Part shown: positions 1 through 11,790 of the stretch, piece after piece
Layout of the letters: the number at the start of each line of letters is the position of its first letter
Numbering within the stretch: position 1 is the stretch's first letter
From: Pezicula radicicola
Lineage: Eukaryota; Ascomycota; Leotiomycetes; Helotiales; Dermateaceae
NCBI GenBank assembly: GCA_003008705.1
Contig: PDUO01000037.1
Location: 493,765-557,764 of the forward strand
Direction of reading: 5' to 3'
DNA: 64,000 bases
Made by a program: the position numbers and the translations under genes
The notes under the pieces: generated by a model
The model's database searches: none
Told to the model about the DNA's origin: nothing
What the model saw: only the letters and a program-made list of their open reading frames with translations

Positions 1-685
1 GTTCGGGTACTTTGAGAACAACTCTGCGCCTCCAACATCCTTCACCATCTTTCCATAGGGCAAATGGAATAGATCAGCAAGAGTCACTTCATCGCCAGCG
101 AGATAAGCCTGTTTTGCCAGAATACTATTGTACACTGCAAAGACTTGGTCGAGATCAGTCGTATATTTTGCCACCAACGTCTCGTCTGCCTCGCCAAAAC
201 CTGCATACCTGCTCTGGTCAGCTTGCATTCACGACCCACACCTAGAACGAGGATCATACTTCTTGAAAGCCTTCTCAAATACAATGCTTGAGGCTGGACC
301 ATCAAAGTACGAAGTTTCGATCGAGCAAGCCTGATGCACATGTCAATCAGTAGATCTTGGTTATATGTGACACTGCCCTTACCTGCTCAAACAATCCGTA
401 TCCCTTCAGGTCATCGTCGGCTGGGATGAGCTTCGTGCCTTCACCAGCGAACTTCTTTGCAATGTATTTGGCCACGGCTCTGCTTTCGTAGATAAAGACT
501 CCATCATCCTCCAAGACGGGGATCTTGCCGAATGGTTGCAATTTCAAGAAAGCCTCTGATTTGTGCTCTCTGGCCATGATGAAGTCAACATTGACCAGCT
601 CATACGGAACATTCTTTTCGAGAAGAGTGGTCAGCACTCTGCGAGTACATATCGATTGCGTTGAGCCGTAGACTTTAAGGACCAT
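1..685 (-). CDS. Glutathione S-transferase, 3' end outside window
   Basis: Soluble GST of the fungal theta/GTT-like kind, expected to conjugate glutathione to electrophiles. The thioredoxin-like N-terminal half has the start MVLKVYGS, the cis-proline segment QPFGKIPVLEDDG and the glutathione-contacting YESRAVAKYIA. The helical C-terminal half is recognisable from AKQAYLAGDEVTLADLFHLP onward and runs off the window at base 1. I chose the ATG at 685 because family members begin MxLKxYG; an in-frame ATG at 703 would add six residues. Intron 1 is 331-382. A second interruption at 209-241 is odd: 33 nt with GT/AG ends and a CTGAC branch-like motif, a multiple of three, holding an in-frame TGA at 229-231. 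It is either a very short intron or a premature stop. The family assignment is secure; whether the gene is functional is not. Confidence 0.8.
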
Positions 686-1720
686 ATTTGCGATTCTGAT
701 CATTGAATAGATCTGTCTTTGAGTGAAGCCGGATTTTGATTCGAGAATGCCTGTGATAGTTTATATCGATTCAAAGCTGGGCCATTGCTGAATATATGCA
801 TTTATTTATTTGCTAGATTGAAACATATTCACCGTTGTACGTCTGCCAATTGGAAATCAATTAAACGGTCGGAGAGGTGCATCTTCCGGGTTCGTCATAG
901 TTTTACTAATATAAGTATAATTAATCTAAACTAGAAAGTAATACATAAAAACCATCTATAATTTACTAAAACAAATATTTCTCTACTTCTATTATTATAT
1001 AGTTAACTACCTCTATGGTTCTAGACTTACTAATTAAAGCTCGCTTAGGGTAGCTGGTCACTCCCTGCTCCTCACATACGAAACTCACGGTCTGTCGGTG
1101 TTGCGATACAAGTAGCGAGGAATTATATTATAAACAATCTCCGAATGAGAGGTATAAATCAATCTCATTTCCCTAGAAGTGTTCTCTATGACGGAAGAGG
1201 CGCAAAGAGCAATTGTCGAGGGTAGACTTAGCTATCCATGGACTCCAAAGCACTAAGATCGCCGCTTGGTACTCTAGAAATAACGTTATTATTCGCAACC
1301 AAATGCTTCGTTTTCTTTGATGTTCATGTGCCATCAATACGTGACCATGCATGTTATCGAATATGAACTGTGACTGCACCGCATCATTGCTTTCGCTGTT
1401 CGACCCAACCTCGGTTACGCCCAGGCTCTTCATCTACGGCCATGGGATTCCACGATGCATCACTGAGGGATGTCCGGTCAAGGGTCTATAATTTAAGCAT
1501 CATACAAAACCCTCTACCGGCCCTAGATTTTCTCTACCGTACCAGTACTCAAAACAACACTATGTCGAATCGGAACACTACGGAGTACAAGTTAGGTGCT
1601 TTGAAATCAAGCTTCAAGCGACGGCTTCACGGGAAAACTTACCTAAGCATTTCCTCCTCTTCAGACTCTTCGCTGAACTGAGCGTTGACGAGACACGATA
1701 CATACCGCCCAAATCACATC
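686..1720. other. Intergenic region, no gene recognised
   Basis: Divergent upstream region between the GST (minus) and the Zn2Cys6 regulator (plus). It has an AT-rich block at about 900-1010. A short open frame at 1370-1681 has no recognisable domain, and I do not call it a gene. Confidence 0.6.
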
Positions 1721-3867
1721 ATGTCACAAAAAGACGTCGAGACGCCCCCGAAAAGGCCGAGGATGGGGTCATTTATTATAACAGTGAGTCGTTCTTGATT
1801 GCCGTGGTGTAAGAATGCGATGACTGATGAAAAGTAGGCTTGTGATGTATGTCGCAAGAAGAAGATACGATGTGAACCGACGGGAAATTCGTGTTTGCAA
1901 TGTATCAAGCATAAGACGCTGTGTCATGTTACTCCTATCGGTAAGAAGAGGAGGCCGAGGAGACCGCCAGGGTGAGTAACCTCGCCTCGAAAAGGGGTAA
2001 AACAGGGGGGGTGTTAAATGCACGCAGGCAGAAACGAATTGAGGAACTGGAGGACCGATTAAAGAAGACGGAGGACCAATTGAAGCATACCATTAGGTCG
2101 GACTCAAATTCTATGAATCTCGTCGAAGATTTCAACAGCCAACTGTCCCCACAAACTGCGCTTCTGACTGCACCGAACAAGGATGCTGCTCCCTTCTTGT
2201 CTTGGGATCAACTCCATGCGAACAGCAGAGCCAGTTCACCATTCAACGTGCAAAGCTTCTCTTCTTCAGCCCAGGACACCATGCACGACATCATCTCCGG
2301 CATATCAAACACCGGCCTCGGCATGAGCCACCACCCCCAAGACTGGAAGTCAACCCCCGACTTCCACCTCCCACGCGTAACCTCCATTTTCGCTCCTCGC
2401 ATCCTCAAGCCTCTCCCCCCAAAACCCGAAGCTTTGATTCTAATCCAAGAATTCTTCCAAGGATTCAACTACGCGTTTCCAATCTTCAACCAAGCAACTT
2501 TCCTCCAACGATTTCAGAGTGATAAATCGCCGTATGAGGATCTAGGGTGGTGGGCATGTTTGAATGTTGTTTTGGCACTTGCTCACCGTTTCCGCGCAAT
2601 GGTGCGTGGGCATCGTAGGCGAGAAGATAGACAAGCATGGGGATATTTCCAGAACGTGCTAGCGGTTATGGTCGAGTTGACGATGTTGAATAATACGTTG
2701 ACTGCGGTACAAGCTCTGGTCGCGATGGCGATCACTGTCCAAGGATCCCTTAATCCAGCTCCTTACTCCTCTTTCACAGCAGCAGCCATGAAACTAGCTC
2801 AGACTCTCAACCTGCATCGCTCGCAAGGGGGGTTGGGGTTGCCGAGAGAAGTTATCGAAGAACGGAAACGGGTGTTTTGGATCGCATATTTTCTGGACAA
2901 AGATGTATCCCTCCGAACTCACAGACCACCCACCCAAGACGACGAAGAAATGGACGTCGAACTCCCCTTCTCCGATCCCTCTTTCCCCGGCCTCAACTTT
3001 TTGGGAGATAGAGTAAGATTAGCGATTATCCAAGGACAGATCTACAAACGCCTCTTCTCCGTTTCTGCGTCCCGTTACTCTCTCCCTCAACGCGTCATCG
3101 CGATCAGAGAACTTGATGCCATGTTACAAGCTTGGCTTGCGAGTGTACCTGTTGATTTCAACAGGGGGTATTTTTACACGACGCAAAATACTCCGCTTCC
3201 AGAGTCAATCGTGCACACCGTCATTCTCCGACTTGTATACTTTAACTGTCTCAACGCAATTCATTCCTCTGCTCCTTCCCTTCGAAGGCCGAGAGGAGTA
3301 CAAGCCAGCAATGAACAGCATGACGAACTACCACCACCGATAACCTTCGTAGCCGAAGCTCGAAGAGCCATCAAATTACTTCACGTCACGCCACAGGGAG
3401 ATTTTGCTTGTATCTGGGTTGTACTTCACAACTTTGTTTCGGCGACGAAGACCTTGCTCAATCATTTGATTCAGACTCCGAATGATCCGTTGGCAATGTC
3501 TGATTTACAGTTGATTGAGCCGTTATTGAGGTTGTTGGGGATGCTAGCCAAAGGCAAGAGGAGGGTGGAGGTATTTGGTATGTATAGTGAGTGTATGGGG
3601 TTATTTGAGCAGGCGAGGAGGAGCGTGGGGGATCCTTCAATTCAGATGGTGGCTTGGACGAGTGAGGTGGGGTATCGTGGTAGTATTAGTTTTGGTGGCA
3701 ATAGCGAGCGGCGTAATCATGCAACAGAGCAGCCAGCTGAGAGGGAAAGTGTAGAGGATTTTATTCGAAGGATTGAGAGTATCAGCGCGGGCTACGACGA
3801 CGTAACCGTTACCTCGGACTCAGGACTACTTCCTGCATTGGAGATTTGCCTTCAATTACACGCATAG
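1721..3867 (+). CDS. Zn2Cys6 fungal transcription factor
   Basis: Sequence-specific nuclear regulator, 678 aa as spliced: exons 1721-1783, 1838-1971 and 2028-3867. The binuclear zinc cluster is at residues 23-49 with perfect CX2CX6CX6CX2CX6C spacing (CDVCRKKKIRC onward). A basic tail GKKRRPRRPPG and a coiled-coil-like linker (QKRIEELEDRLKKTEDQL) follow. The middle (about residues 210-480) matches the fungal-specific transcription factor domain, including the ALAHRFRAM and RVFWIAYFLDKD regions. Exon 1 was chosen because the zinc cluster lies upstream of intron 2; both introns are 54-56 nt with good GT-AG ends. The gene faces the dead metabolic genes at 3.8-9.5 kb and its 3' end overlaps the aldo/keto reductase relic, so it may once have controlled that set (inference). 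Confidence 0.9.
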
Positions 3868-4470
3868 AATTCCACAATCTCCACTTAATTTGTCTCCACC
3901 ACTCACTCCTTTTTTCTCCACGGTCAAGTGCTATTCCCCCTACAGGAAAACATCGAGCACCCTCCAACCCCTTAAAAAGCTTGACTGCCCACCCTTCACT
4001 CGGATCATAAAACCTCGTTAAATACTCCACACCTAGCACCTTCAACTTTGCCAAATCGCTAACCCCCAGTTCACATCCCAAACTTCTATAATTCTCTTCA
4101 ATCCATTTTTCGTGACTCCTTTTCGGGATCACGCTCGTTCCTCGCCCCATTCCCCAGGAAAGAGCTACTTGTGCTGTGGTGCGGTTTCGTCTTTCGGCTA
4201 TTTCTTGTACGACTTTGTTCTTAAGGAGAGGTGGTGGTGAGGAATTCTTGTCTAAGGGGGAGGACGAGTGGTGATAAGTAGGATTCCAGTTCCCGAGCGG
4301 AGAGTATACAGTCATGGATATTCCAAGCGCCTATTGTAATGGGTTGCGATACAAGACGTTTGCTGAAGGTAGGGGTGTAGCTCCAGTTGACGCACAGCTG
4401 GCTTGACGCTAGTTTTGGAGATCGTGTGTCGAAGTTGTTTTAGGGAGGGAGATCATGGATTTCTAGGTCT
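3809..4470 (-). pseudogene. Aldo/keto reductase relic (C-terminal half)
   Basis: The continuous frame 3809-4315 reads as the back half of an AKR TIM barrel: TVYSPLGNWNP, then TTAQVALSWGMGRGTSVIPK and a following KWIEENYRSLG, the conserved cofactor-binding end of the family. Just upstream, in another frame, the bases at about 4330-4430 encode KPAVRQLELHPYL, the family's strand-6 signature. That segment joins the downstream frame only through a one-base shift near 4328. Further upstream (about 4450) a stop interrupts, and the catalytic Asp/Tyr/Lys half is not found. The gene is therefore truncated and frameshifted. The relic overlaps the 3' end of the convergent transcription factor by about 60 bp. 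Confidence 0.75.
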
Positions 4471-4601
4471 GTGAAGTATCACTAACTGGATTGAAAGGGG
4501 TTAGAGTTATCCGGGACAACTAGTAGTGGAAACAACGAACTGGAAGGCATTTTTGACAAAATCTAAGGAATGTTCAGGACAATAAAGAATGTGCCATTAA
4601 G

Positions 4602-5460
4602 TTATACAAGGATGTATGAGAACTTAGTAATGGGCTCGTCTAGTTCCGTATACGTTTCACCGAGAGTGATGATGACTCTACCATTCCACCTACTCTGCAT
4701 CTCATTTACTGAGTCTTCTTCTTTACCATAGGGTTTTACTTTCCGAGACTCTATCGCCGTTACTGAATAAACTAACGCAAGACCTACAAAGTTGGCTGAA
4801 CTAACAGAAAGTCTTGCAGCTATGACTGGCGCCTCTAGATGCTGAGGTAGAAGTCTCGTTATAGTAGTGGTTGGTGCTACTGTGTTGGTTGTGATGTTAT
4901 CAAGAATGCAGGTCGACCTCAAGGACCGTACTAAGCCAACCAACTATGACAAAAATCGACAGTTAGAACAACGATAGGACTAATGATTAATTAAGACACC
5001 TATAGCGAGTTTCGGAGAGCTATAAACTAGAAGTGATTGCTCCGGTGCGTAAGCCGTGGCACTTATGGTGATGACAATACTTCCACCCGTTCCTTAATTC
5101 TTCATGGCCCTCCAACCAAGTTTTACAGTATTCAAAACTGCTTTAAAATTTACCTCAATAACATTATCAAGTAGTGGTTCTGCCAGAGCCCCACTAGCAT
5201 CAAACGTATCTTCGAAGTACTGGCTCCTTTCATCCACACTAGCGTTTGCAAAGACCATATCAACATGACCGATCTTCATAAAGGCGCCACGTGTCTCTGT
5301 CCATTGGGTAACATTGCATTAGTGATATTCCATGAGGGGATATGTCGTCCATTTAGGGTCAATAGGTAGCTCTAAGTCCAGAACGTGGGCTTTTTCTCCG
5401 AGATTGGAAATGATTGCCGCGGCGGCATACCCTACACCAGATACCCAGCCTAATTGCATT
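4602..5460 (-). pseudogene. Short-chain dehydrogenase/reductase relic
   Basis: Rossmann-fold NAD(P)-dependent oxidoreductase in which all surviving segments are in order on the minus strand. They are SGVGYAAAAIISNLGEKAHV (nucleotide-binding turn), GHVDMVFANASV (the NAG strand), VNFKAVLNTVKLGWRAMK, GGSIVITISATAYAPEQS, and MVGLVRSLRS after an intron. The C-terminal part continues to RWNGRVIITLGETYTELDEP. The frame is preserved but broken by in-frame stops, one after PLMEYH near 5320 and one after WRAMKN near 5094. The second is TAA where relatives usually carry Gln, consistent with a C-to-T change. The start codon and first exon are not identifiable. The closest-looking family is the 15-hydroxyprostaglandin-dehydrogenase-like fungal SDRs (by eye). 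Confidence 0.8.
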
Positions 5461-5965
5461 GGAAGACATTAGCTTGCATTCAACGCATAGTAGTACGTAC
5501 GTAAATACTACAAAACAGAGTTTTGTAGCAAAGTGAGTGACTCTGGACTGCGGAATGGGGCCCCGTGGTGGGGCCTTGGCAACCCACGTGGCACGTACGG
5601 TATAAGGTTCCTAGCCAGTAGAATATTTTGTTACTAAACAAAATTGTATGTCTAAGAGTTAGGTAGTCAGGAAAGCTATTACCGTTGCCTGCTTCAAAAT
5701 TAGCTATTTGTTGGCTGAAGTGCACGTGCAGCGACAGGGTGTGCAAGAGTAAGCTTATTGTGCCGTACCAGCGATGACGGCTACCTTTCCTATTAAATCC
5801 AGAATCGAACTTTGTGAGGTGCTATAAAAAGTTATTGCTGTACTGCAGGGAAGTATTCAACGTGTGGTATCTAGAGTGCTATATTTATCGTCATTTGTTT
5901 TTTTTTTTTTGAATAGTTCTTATATTATAGCGGAGCTTTCTAACTTGGGACAACGTTAATAATTA
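5461..5965. other. Degenerate spacer, no gene recognised
   Basis: AT-rich spacer between the SDR and P450 relics. It contains two CACGTG-type hexamers (near 5585 and 5725) and a T-run near 5899. An 88-codon open frame on the minus strand shows no domain. Confidence 0.5.
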
Positions 5966-6890
5966 CTATATTTGGAAAGCCCCCACCCTGCTACGCCGCA
6001 TCACATTACATCTAGAGCGGCCCAATCCGTCTAGTAAGCGATAATTTCTTATTTTGACGTACTGCTGCTTGGCTTTTCTATACGTAGTACACACAGTTTC
6101 AGCTTCCTCCACAGCGTATACGCCGAAATTCCGCATGCCAATCGAGATTCTCACCTAGGGCCTATAATTTGTATCTGTAGTGTAACTTCACTAGCGTTGT
6201 TCGTAGCTCCATCCATCCTAAGCTGTACAATAGTCATGAATTTGTCTTATTTGTCCTAGATAGGAAAACTTTGCGACATACCTCCTTCTAAGACATTCTC
6301 TTCGCCCGAATGATAACGGTTGGCTGACATTAAGGATATCCTTTTCGTTTGACGTAAACCACCGTTCCTGGTAGTAGATCCTAAAAATTACTTGGGTCCA
6401 AACAAGTTGCTACAGGGTTAGTGGAAACAATTGTCTAATTTTTAAAGTTAGAAGGACTTTCGGCTTTGATCAAGGAGTACTTGCCCCTCCAGGAAGGAAG
6501 CAACTATCAACAGTGTGACCACCCTCTGGCACTATCCTGGGAAGCGCAAAGTGAAGTGGTGGATAGATTCTCAGCCCTTCTAAGATTCCTGCTTTAAGGT
6601 ATTTAACGGCGCTGTTAAATTTGCTGTTATGTCACTGTATAACTTGAAAATTTCTCCAATATCGTTGCGAAGTAGTTGAAAGCGCACAAGGAATTCTAAG
6701 AAGGTAGTATGTGATACACGGCAGAGCAGTGATGGTCGTCTCACTGCCGGCCAACACAAAATCCGAGGTATAAGCTGCTATCTGTATTTCTGAAATTTGC
6801 TCTTAATCCCAGTGTTCAAGTAACATCGTTATAAAGTCTTCCGGTCGGTTCCTTTGTTAATTCGTCTATTGAATATTAGATTATTATATA
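5966..6890 (-). pseudogene. Cytochrome P450 relic (I-helix to C-terminus)
   Basis: Microsomal-type P450 recognisable from three ordered landmarks on the minus strand. An I-helix segment SDFVLAGSETT lies at about 6731-6770. The K-helix ExxR segment ILEGLRIYPPLHFALPRIVP lies at about 6530-6590. The heme-binding loop SFGRREC lies at about 6295-6320, where the Gly after the Cys pair position is now Arg. Frameshifts separate these blocks and stops occur between them, for example after LLEHWD just upstream of the I-helix. The N-terminal half is not recognisable. The gene cannot make a P450. It belongs to the run of dead metabolic genes from 3.8 to 9.5 kb. Confidence 0.75.
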
Positions 6891-7361
6891 TAGCAAGATA
6901 CAGAAAGAAGGTTATACTGTAGAAATCACTTTTTATGAATGTCCGATAGCCGGATCGAAAACCGTAGGTATCTTTCCAGGAGTTTGCTGTATTAAAGGAT
7001 ACTTCATTCGACGCGAATATTACCGGTCTTCCCCTTGATATTTACTCCAAATGCAGCCGCAAAATCAGCACTATTCGTGGTGACGTCGCAAGTAGTAGTA
7101 GCTATGGTTCATGGAGGAATGGCAGACAATGATGTGAAGGTACTTAGAAACCAAGATGTTTGGAACTGTTTCGTGGGGGATACGGTTAAGTATTATGTGA
7201 AATTCATTCAAGGCTGATTGATGTTGGTTGTCCTTTTGAGACGCACTTCGGTTCAACCTGACATGGCTAGAACGTATGATATGCTGAGCTCTTTTATCAA
7301 AATCGCATGGTTGAAAGTAATTATTTTTACTAATCCTTCTCACCTGATTGCAAACAACATG
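6891..7361. other. Degenerate spacer, no gene recognised
   Basis: Between the P450 relic and the dienoyl-CoA isomerase-like relic. It probably holds the eroded 5' parts of one or both, but I could not match any block to a family. Confidence 0.4.
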
Positions 7362-8180
7362 GCCTCCTACAACGAAATGTCATCCTACTTCAAAGTGACA
7401 GTTGTTGATGAATACGTAGCCTATGTTGAGATTAATCGGCTAGAGAAGAAGAATTCGTTCGTCACGTCGATGTGGTTTGATATACGATCAATATTCAATC
7501 AATTGTCGCATGACCTAGATCTGACGGTAGTATTGCTAAGTGGAGCCGGGTCGAACTTCTCTTCTAGACTGGATTTTACGGATTTCGGAGTTCAGAGTAT
7601 AATTGGGGATAAAGCAGGTCAAGATCCAGCGAGACGAACAGAAGTTATCAGAGAATGGGTTGGAAATATCCAAGAATGTCTAGGAGCTATTAGAAGATGT
7701 AAAAAGCTTGAGAAGTTGTCACCCTTACGAGATACTCAATTAATACAAGTGCATAGCTGTAATATCCATCATCCACTCTTATATTTTTAGTCTCGCGTTA
7801 ACCCTTGTTATAGTGACATTCGGATCTGCGACTTCTCGGTCAAATTCTCAGCCAAAAAGTTGATATAAGCGTGGTTGCAGATCTGGGTGCTCTGCAACTA
7901 CTTCCACGAATTATGGGAAATCAGAGCTGGGTAAAAGATATATGTCTGAGTAGGAGACATTTTACAGAAGAGGATGTGTTGAAAGAAAGGTTCATGAGTG
8001 AAATATACGAGAATCAAGAAGTAGTTCTTGCGAATGGCACCAAGATAGCCGTGAAGATTTGTAGCAAAAAGCCCAGTAGCGGTCCACGGAACGAAAGCCA
8101 TATTAGATCATGTGAGAGACCATAATCTTGAAGACGGTAAGAGGCAATTCGAGTATCCTAAGGTAAAGAAAGTAAGAACT
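7362..8180 (+). pseudogene. Delta(3,5)-delta(2,4)-dienoyl-CoA isomerase-like relic
   Basis: Crotonase-superfamily gene. The N-terminus SSYFKVTVVDEYVAYVEINR, then LEKKNSFVTSMWFDIRSIFN and VVLLSGAGSNFSSRLD (oxyanion-hole strand), reads cleanly to about 7700. The central FGIDLxxxxDIR region is lost or scrambled. The frame resumes as DIRICDFSVKFSAKK near 7820 and shifts at about 7860 into VDISVVADLGALQLLPRIMG, the usual catalytic-acid region, which here lacks an acidic residue at the expected Glu/Asp of VDIG. A further shift near 8075 is needed to reach VAVHGTKAILDHVRDHN. At least two frameshifts make it a pseudogene. Its family acts in peroxisomal or mitochondrial beta-oxidation of dienoyl-CoAs. 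Confidence 0.8.
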
Positions 8181-8556
8181 AAATCTCGCAGGTCTAGAAT
8201 TTATAAAATTATAGAGCTCGATCTCATTATAAAACCAAGGACATACGAGAGGCTCAGTCGGCTGGAAAGTCAAGTAGAAGTCCAAAGTTTACAAAGTTAT
8301 AAAATAGTTCTTAGTCTACATATAATGTACAAAGATGTTTTTTCTTACTAAACACAAAAGCGAGCTATTCGGAAGTCACCGTTTACTTATAGTAGTTAGA
8401 CGTCGGAACTATCCCTGAAATAACCAGCTGCGTATACCAACACATAAGAGCAATTCAAGGCCAGAGACAAAAATAGGTCTGGTAATTATTCTCGTGATTT
8501 TAACACCTGATATTTAAAATTCTTGATACGACTGCTCTGAATTCTTCCTACATACC

Positions 8557-9469
8557 ATGCCTAGTCTACGTTTTCTGTGTCTTCACGGAACTAGCACAAA
8601 TGCAAGTGTGGATTTTCCCGGCCTCTATGCCCATGTGAAATTGCTCTAACTTGGTTGAATCCAGATTCTGGCATCTCAATTAGGGACTTAGCTTTATATA
8701 CAAATTTAACATTGACCTCGACCACACATGCTTACTTGCTGGGGCCTTAGGACCACTGACAGCCATACTCTCCGCGTCCAGTGATGCTAAATTTCACTTC
8801 ATTAAAGGTGGATACAATGCTGAGCCTGGACTTGGAATCAGTGGTAAATACGAAGGACCATACTTCAGCTTCTACCCATGGCCACTCAGGGTCGTCGATA
8901 ACGATTCTAATATACTGACTAAAGCCTTCGAGACCAATTACACGGCCATCGGTGACGAAGGACCCTTTAACGGCATACTAGGATTCTCACAAGATGCGAC
9001 ATTGGCTTTCTAATTTCTGGTACATCATGCCAGATGAAATCTATATCAGCACCAATCAGTGTTCAAATATACCATCTTCCTTCGTGGAACAGCGCCTTTG
9101 CGAACGATTGATATAAAACATGGAGATGACCCAGCTAGTCCAGCGGCAACACCACTACACGCCTCTTTTGGAATAGTTGAAACTATCCAGCTACGACATT
9201 TATATGAGCCTGGCTTGAGTATCTCGATAAGAGTGATTTTGGATAATGATGAAATAGAGTAGTTGATGACTATTCTAACTTTACACAAGACAGGGACAGA
9301 GGACGATATTCTTACACTTTCAATACATCCGTACGGGCTCTGCCTAAAAGAGAACTCGATGTTGATTTGCCACGCGAAAGAGCATAAGGTGCTAATGGAC
9401 AAACCTTCCACTTTAATTCTAGCGGATGCTGTGCGGAGACTAAATAAGACTGCCCTATTTAGGTGGTAG
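8557..9469 (+). pseudogene. FSH-type serine hydrolase relic
   Basis: Alpha/beta hydrolase of the FSH1 family (also seen as CtnB/LovG-like hydrolases in polyketide clusters). The start PSLRFLCLHGTSTNA at 8557 is the family N-terminus. Then come FIKGGYNAEPG, YEGPYFSFYPWP and GPFNGILGFSQD, the nucleophile elbow, where the usual last Gly of GFSQG is Asp. FKYTIFLRGTAPLRTID follows, with the C-terminus ADAVRRLNKTALFRW ending at 9469. Stops follow YAHVKLL near 8650 and ATLAF near 9012, and a frame change is needed near 9262. It is therefore inactive, although both ends of the gene survive. Confidence 0.8.
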
Positions 9470-10109
9470 ATATAGTACGGACAGGTATGAGCTTAGTTGA
9501 GAATTCTCAGGAATTACAGTATTCGCTTTATCGTAGCTGACTCCTACTTCTCTAGGTTAGCTGTAGCTGTATTCTACGGCTCCTTCAAATGCTATTTACC
9601 TATCAAATTAGTCAGACCAAACAAGCGAGCTTATTAGGTCTTGTTGAAGGTATAACATACTCTTTGGAGTATCAAATCACAAATTACTAAAAGTTCTATT
9701 TGTTTGTTACTTATTACAAGGCACAATCTTCATGAACCTTAAACTTATAGATAAGTATTATTTTATGTAGTAACTTTTGCTAAGAATAAATTGTATTACT
9801 CGACCCTATACCTCGACAACGTCGAGAAAGAAAAGTAATAAGATATAACTTAGATCTTATACCTTTGTAAGGGAAGTAAGATAATATCTTAGTAATTTAA
9901 GCTAAAATTAACTTATTATCTTATTCTATTAATTTATCTTAATTGCTAATATATATGGTACATTTAAATCGTATATACGGAATAGAATTAATCTTAGGTT
10001 TTTAATAAAGAATGTCTAATAATGTAAGACCCACGTGCAATGCTGCTGTAGTGCCCTGGGATCTATCTATATCTAGAAGGTCTAGCCAGTACAAATCAAG
10101 CTCTTCCAT
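9470..10109. other. AT-rich degenerate DNA
   Basis: Very AT-rich (especially 9700-10020), with no open frame of note. It looks like RIP-affected or otherwise eroded non-coding DNA. A CACGTG hexamer lies near 10032. Confidence 0.6.
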
Positions 10110-11790
10110 CTATGCAATTGGCGCGTAAAAGCTAAACTTGCCATCCGGATCATACTTATTCTTCAGGGCCAGCAGGCGGCTCTGACGCCACTCCTCACTC
10201 CCGTACCATTGCTGCGGTGTCTCGTCTCCATAGGCATAGTTGACGTAGGCGCGCACATCTGTCCGTCCACTGGCCTCGTGGAGGACCTGACGAAGCTGCT
10301 CGCCTAACTGCGCGGCCTCCTGGTCGAGTTCCGACCCGTTGGGCGCATAGGTGATGAGCGGGGCGGCGAGAAGGTTCTCACTCCGGAAGGCAAAGGCAGT
10401 TGAGTTGCTCTCAATCGCTTGTACGCCCTCCATGGAGTAACCCTCGAACATGAAGATCGAGCTGTTGAAAGTGGAGGATCCGTTGGTGGCGGATGCGAAC
10501 AGGTCGTATGCCGTCTTTTGGGCAGAGATGTTGTACGAGTCGAGGTAGATGGGGAAGCGGGGGTTGACGAGCCCGTCTTTCTGGCATGGCGGAGAAGTCG
10601 TGGCGATGCCGGTCCATTCGGCGAGATCGGTGTAGCTTCCTGAAGCAGGTTCCGAAGAGAGCGGCCCAATATCGAGGAAGGGCTGTGTGTAGGCTGTATC
10701 GACGACGTCTACGCCTTCTTGGATGATGTAGAAGAGTATGACGGGCTAGAATGACGGTAAGCTACGGCGGGCATCTCACGCTGATCGGTTATGTACTCAC
10801 GTTGGTCGGATCAACACTGGGGATGTTAAGCCAGTACGACCAGTTGATGACATCCGCGGACTGGGTGCCGTTCTTCAGGAGGTAGTCGTTGGCGGCCTGG
10901 TACACAGCCTCGACCTTATCACCACTGAAGATGAGGGTGTTGATGGCCCAGTTGCTGTGCTCAACGTCGTAGATTTTTGATGTGAGAGAGGTGACGATGC
11001 CGAAGTTGTGGCCGGCGCCCTTCATCGCCCACCAGAGTTCGGAATCTGCGTCGATTGTAGCTAAGCTCCCGTTCGCCAGCACGATATTCATGGACACGAA
11101 CTGATCTGCAACGAGGCCGTGGTGTCCCTGCAGCCACCCGTGACCGCCTCCAAGGGCGGGCCCTAGAAGGCTGACACATTCGCAGGTTCCAGTCACTATT
11201 GCCACTGGTCAGGATGCCCGCGGTGCAAGATTAGGGGACGTGGGACTCACCTGTCTGCTTTCCTGCGGCCCAGAGCGCGTCCGTAACATTCTTGGACATG
11301 ATGCCGCCGCCATACGTGGCGGTGGTGCCATCTTCGGCGATCTCGACGCTGCTCAGCTGGTTGAGATAGATCTCGATGCCATGATCCATCTTCCCCAGCG
11401 TGGTGATGGCTCCGTGCGCACCATTGAACGCAAGGAAAGGCAATGCATTCTGGTTTGCGAAATTCACCTACACGTCAATCATATTTAGCCTTGTCCTACA
11501 CACAAGAGAAAAGAAAAAAAAAAGAAAACAATTACCGTCTCGACCACGTCGTTCTCCGTCCCGGGAACCACGACGACGTTCACGCTGGGAGCATCCAGGA
11601 CAGACCACCGTGCTGATGCCTCTTCGAATTCGTCCGTGCCGGGGTAGTATATCTTAGCGGTTGACGACAGCTTCTCCCCGAGTTCGTTCACGGCCGTCCA
11701 ATTGTAAGCGACGGAGGCATTTTGACAGGCTGCGGGGATAGCCCACACGGCGGCCGCCGCCGTCATGACTCCCATCTTGCGCCAATGCAT
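10110..11790 (-). CDS. BBE-type FAD-linked oxidase, secreted
   Basis: Flavin oxidase of the VAO/berberine-bridge-enzyme family, 500 aa. Exons (minus strand) are 11536-11790, 11251-11467, 10801-11195 and 10110-10745; the introns are 55-68 nt. An N-terminal signal peptide is visible (MTAAAAVWAIPAACQ). The FAD-binding PP-loop region spans about residues 65-260. His103 in NGAHG and Cys162 in TGTCECVSLLGPALGGGHG align with His104 and Cys166 of berberine bridge enzyme, so the FAD is probably attached at both. The BBE C-terminal signature YVNYAYGDETPQQWYG, followed by LKNKYDPDGKFSF, is present. I chose the ATG at 11790 because it gives a clean signal peptide; an upstream in-frame ATG (11892) would place an arginine-rich stretch before it. 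Such enzymes oxidise late intermediates in fungal alkaloid pathways, so it may serve the NRPS nearby (inference). Confidence 0.9.

Noticed and set aside
1972..2027. Starting the first transcription factor at 1972.
   Set aside because: This is intron 2 read through; the zinc cluster is encoded in the exons upstream.
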